DNA of 64,000 nt, from contig JAHBZQ010000001.1 in assembly GCA_019635355.1 (NCBI GenBank), positions 1,116,001-1,180,000 on the forward strand, written 5' to 3'. This DNA comes from Rhizobacter sp. GTDB lineage: Bacteria > Pseudomonadota > Gammaproteobacteria > Burkholderiales > Burkholderiaceae_C. Each line of letters opens with the position of its first letter. Position 1 is the first letter of the stretch. A model generated the notes under the pieces. That model ran no database searches. It was not told the origin of the DNA and saw nothing but the letters and a program-made list of their open reading frames with translations. The translations under genes and the position numbers were made by a program. Below are positions 63,741 through 64,000 of the stretch, piece by piece.

Positions 63741-64000
63741 ATGAAAAGCAAAGAGGATCAAAAGCCGGCGATCCAGGTGCTGGAGCGCATGTTCTCGCTG
63801 CTCGACCTGCTGGCCTCGCACCAGGACCCGGTCTCCCTGAAGCTCATCAGCGAGCAGACCGGACTGCACCCCTCCACCGCCCACCGCATCCTGAACGACC
63901 TGACCGTCGGCCGCTATGTCGACCGGCCCGAAGCTGGCAGCTATCGGCTTGGCATGCGCCTGCTCGAACTGGGCAACCTGGTGAAAGCACGCCTCGACGT
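63741..64000 (+). CDS. IclR-family transcriptional regulator, N-terminal part
   Basis: The first ~86 residues only; the gene leaves the right edge. The N-terminal winged helix is clear: AIQVLERMFSLLDLLAS and ISEQTGLHPSTAHRILNDL, then RYVDRPEAGSYRLGMRLLEL. The C-terminal effector domain is not in view. An in-frame ATG at 63705 would add 12 residues. It lies 8-44 bp from hpnE, but whether it is co-transcribed is not clear. Confidence 0.85.
   Translation, partial: MKSKEDQKPAIQVLERMFSLLDLLASHQDPVSLKLISEQTGLHPSTAHRILNDLTVGRYVDRPEAGSYRLGMRLLELGNLVKARLD

Overview
The window is GC-rich, densely coded DNA with no insertion sequences, phage genes or CRISPR arrays. It looks like chromosome from a betaproteobacterium of the order Burkholderiales, in the Rubrivivax/Leptothrix/Rhizobacter range. 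The pointers are the trigger factor-clpP-clpX-lon cluster, the ExeA/GspB type II secretion helpers, a PHA synthase, the hpnCDE squalene genes and many FNR-type promoter motifs. The assignment is by gene content only; no rRNA is present.

Layout. (1) 1-11.6 kb: the end of a wax ester synthase, a kinase/ATPase fusion, a long-chain acyl-CoA ligase, an unusual PAS-GGDEF-FNR regulator, a host-attachment-family protein, a PaaK-like ligase, a CBS protein, an orphan sensor kinase, a universal stress protein and a small DUF2892 membrane protein. (2) 11.7-18.0 kb: a leftward run of seven genes. The first four (thermostable-hemolysin family, AMP-ligase, haem-oxygenase-like iron enzyme, SDR) overlap by ATGA. 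A TPR protein and a two-component pair follow, and a PmrA-type box lies at the head. (3) 18.1-32.2 kb: an MgtA-type P-type ATPase, L,D-transpeptidase, Hsp20, alcohol dehydrogenase, two USPs, a UbiB-type kinase, an ADP-forming acyl-CoA synthetase/GNAT fusion, a PHA synthase and a cation/proton antiporter. (4) 32.2-35.6 kb: two tandem secreted paralogues with a caspase-like His/Cys signature. (5) 35.7-43.8 kb: an ArsR regulator divergent from a six-gene operon (MFP, RND pump, DUF2892, TrxC, TolC, SQR-like flavoprotein). (6) 43.9-50 kb: tRNA-Leu, GspB, ExeA, a metallo-hydrolase, a MurA paralogue, a duplicated-domain periplasmic protein, tRNA-Cys and tRNA-Gly. (7) 50-56.2 kb: lon, clpX, clpP, tig, tRNA-Leu. 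(8) 56.3-60.6 kb: an RND pump with a lipoprotein adaptor under a TetR-type operator. (9) 60.7-64 kb: hpnC-hpnD-hpnE, then the start of an IclR regulator.

How the genes fit together. Regions 1 and 3 look like an oxygen-limitation/energy-stress regulon. FNR-like TTGA-N6-TCAA sites, exact or with one or two mismatches, precede or neighbour the USPs, Hsp20-ADH, the DUF2892 gene, the attachment protein, the CBS protein and the acyl-CoA ligase. The window also encodes a protein with an FNR-type recognition helix (ExxSR) fused to PAS and GGDEF domains. Two further loci have no obvious textbook function: the coupled hemolysin-family/ligase/iron-oxygenase/SDR operon (a candidate pathway for a modified fatty-acid or amino-acid product) and the tandem caspase-like secreted proteins. 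Functions are inferred from family motifs read by eye; no database search was run.
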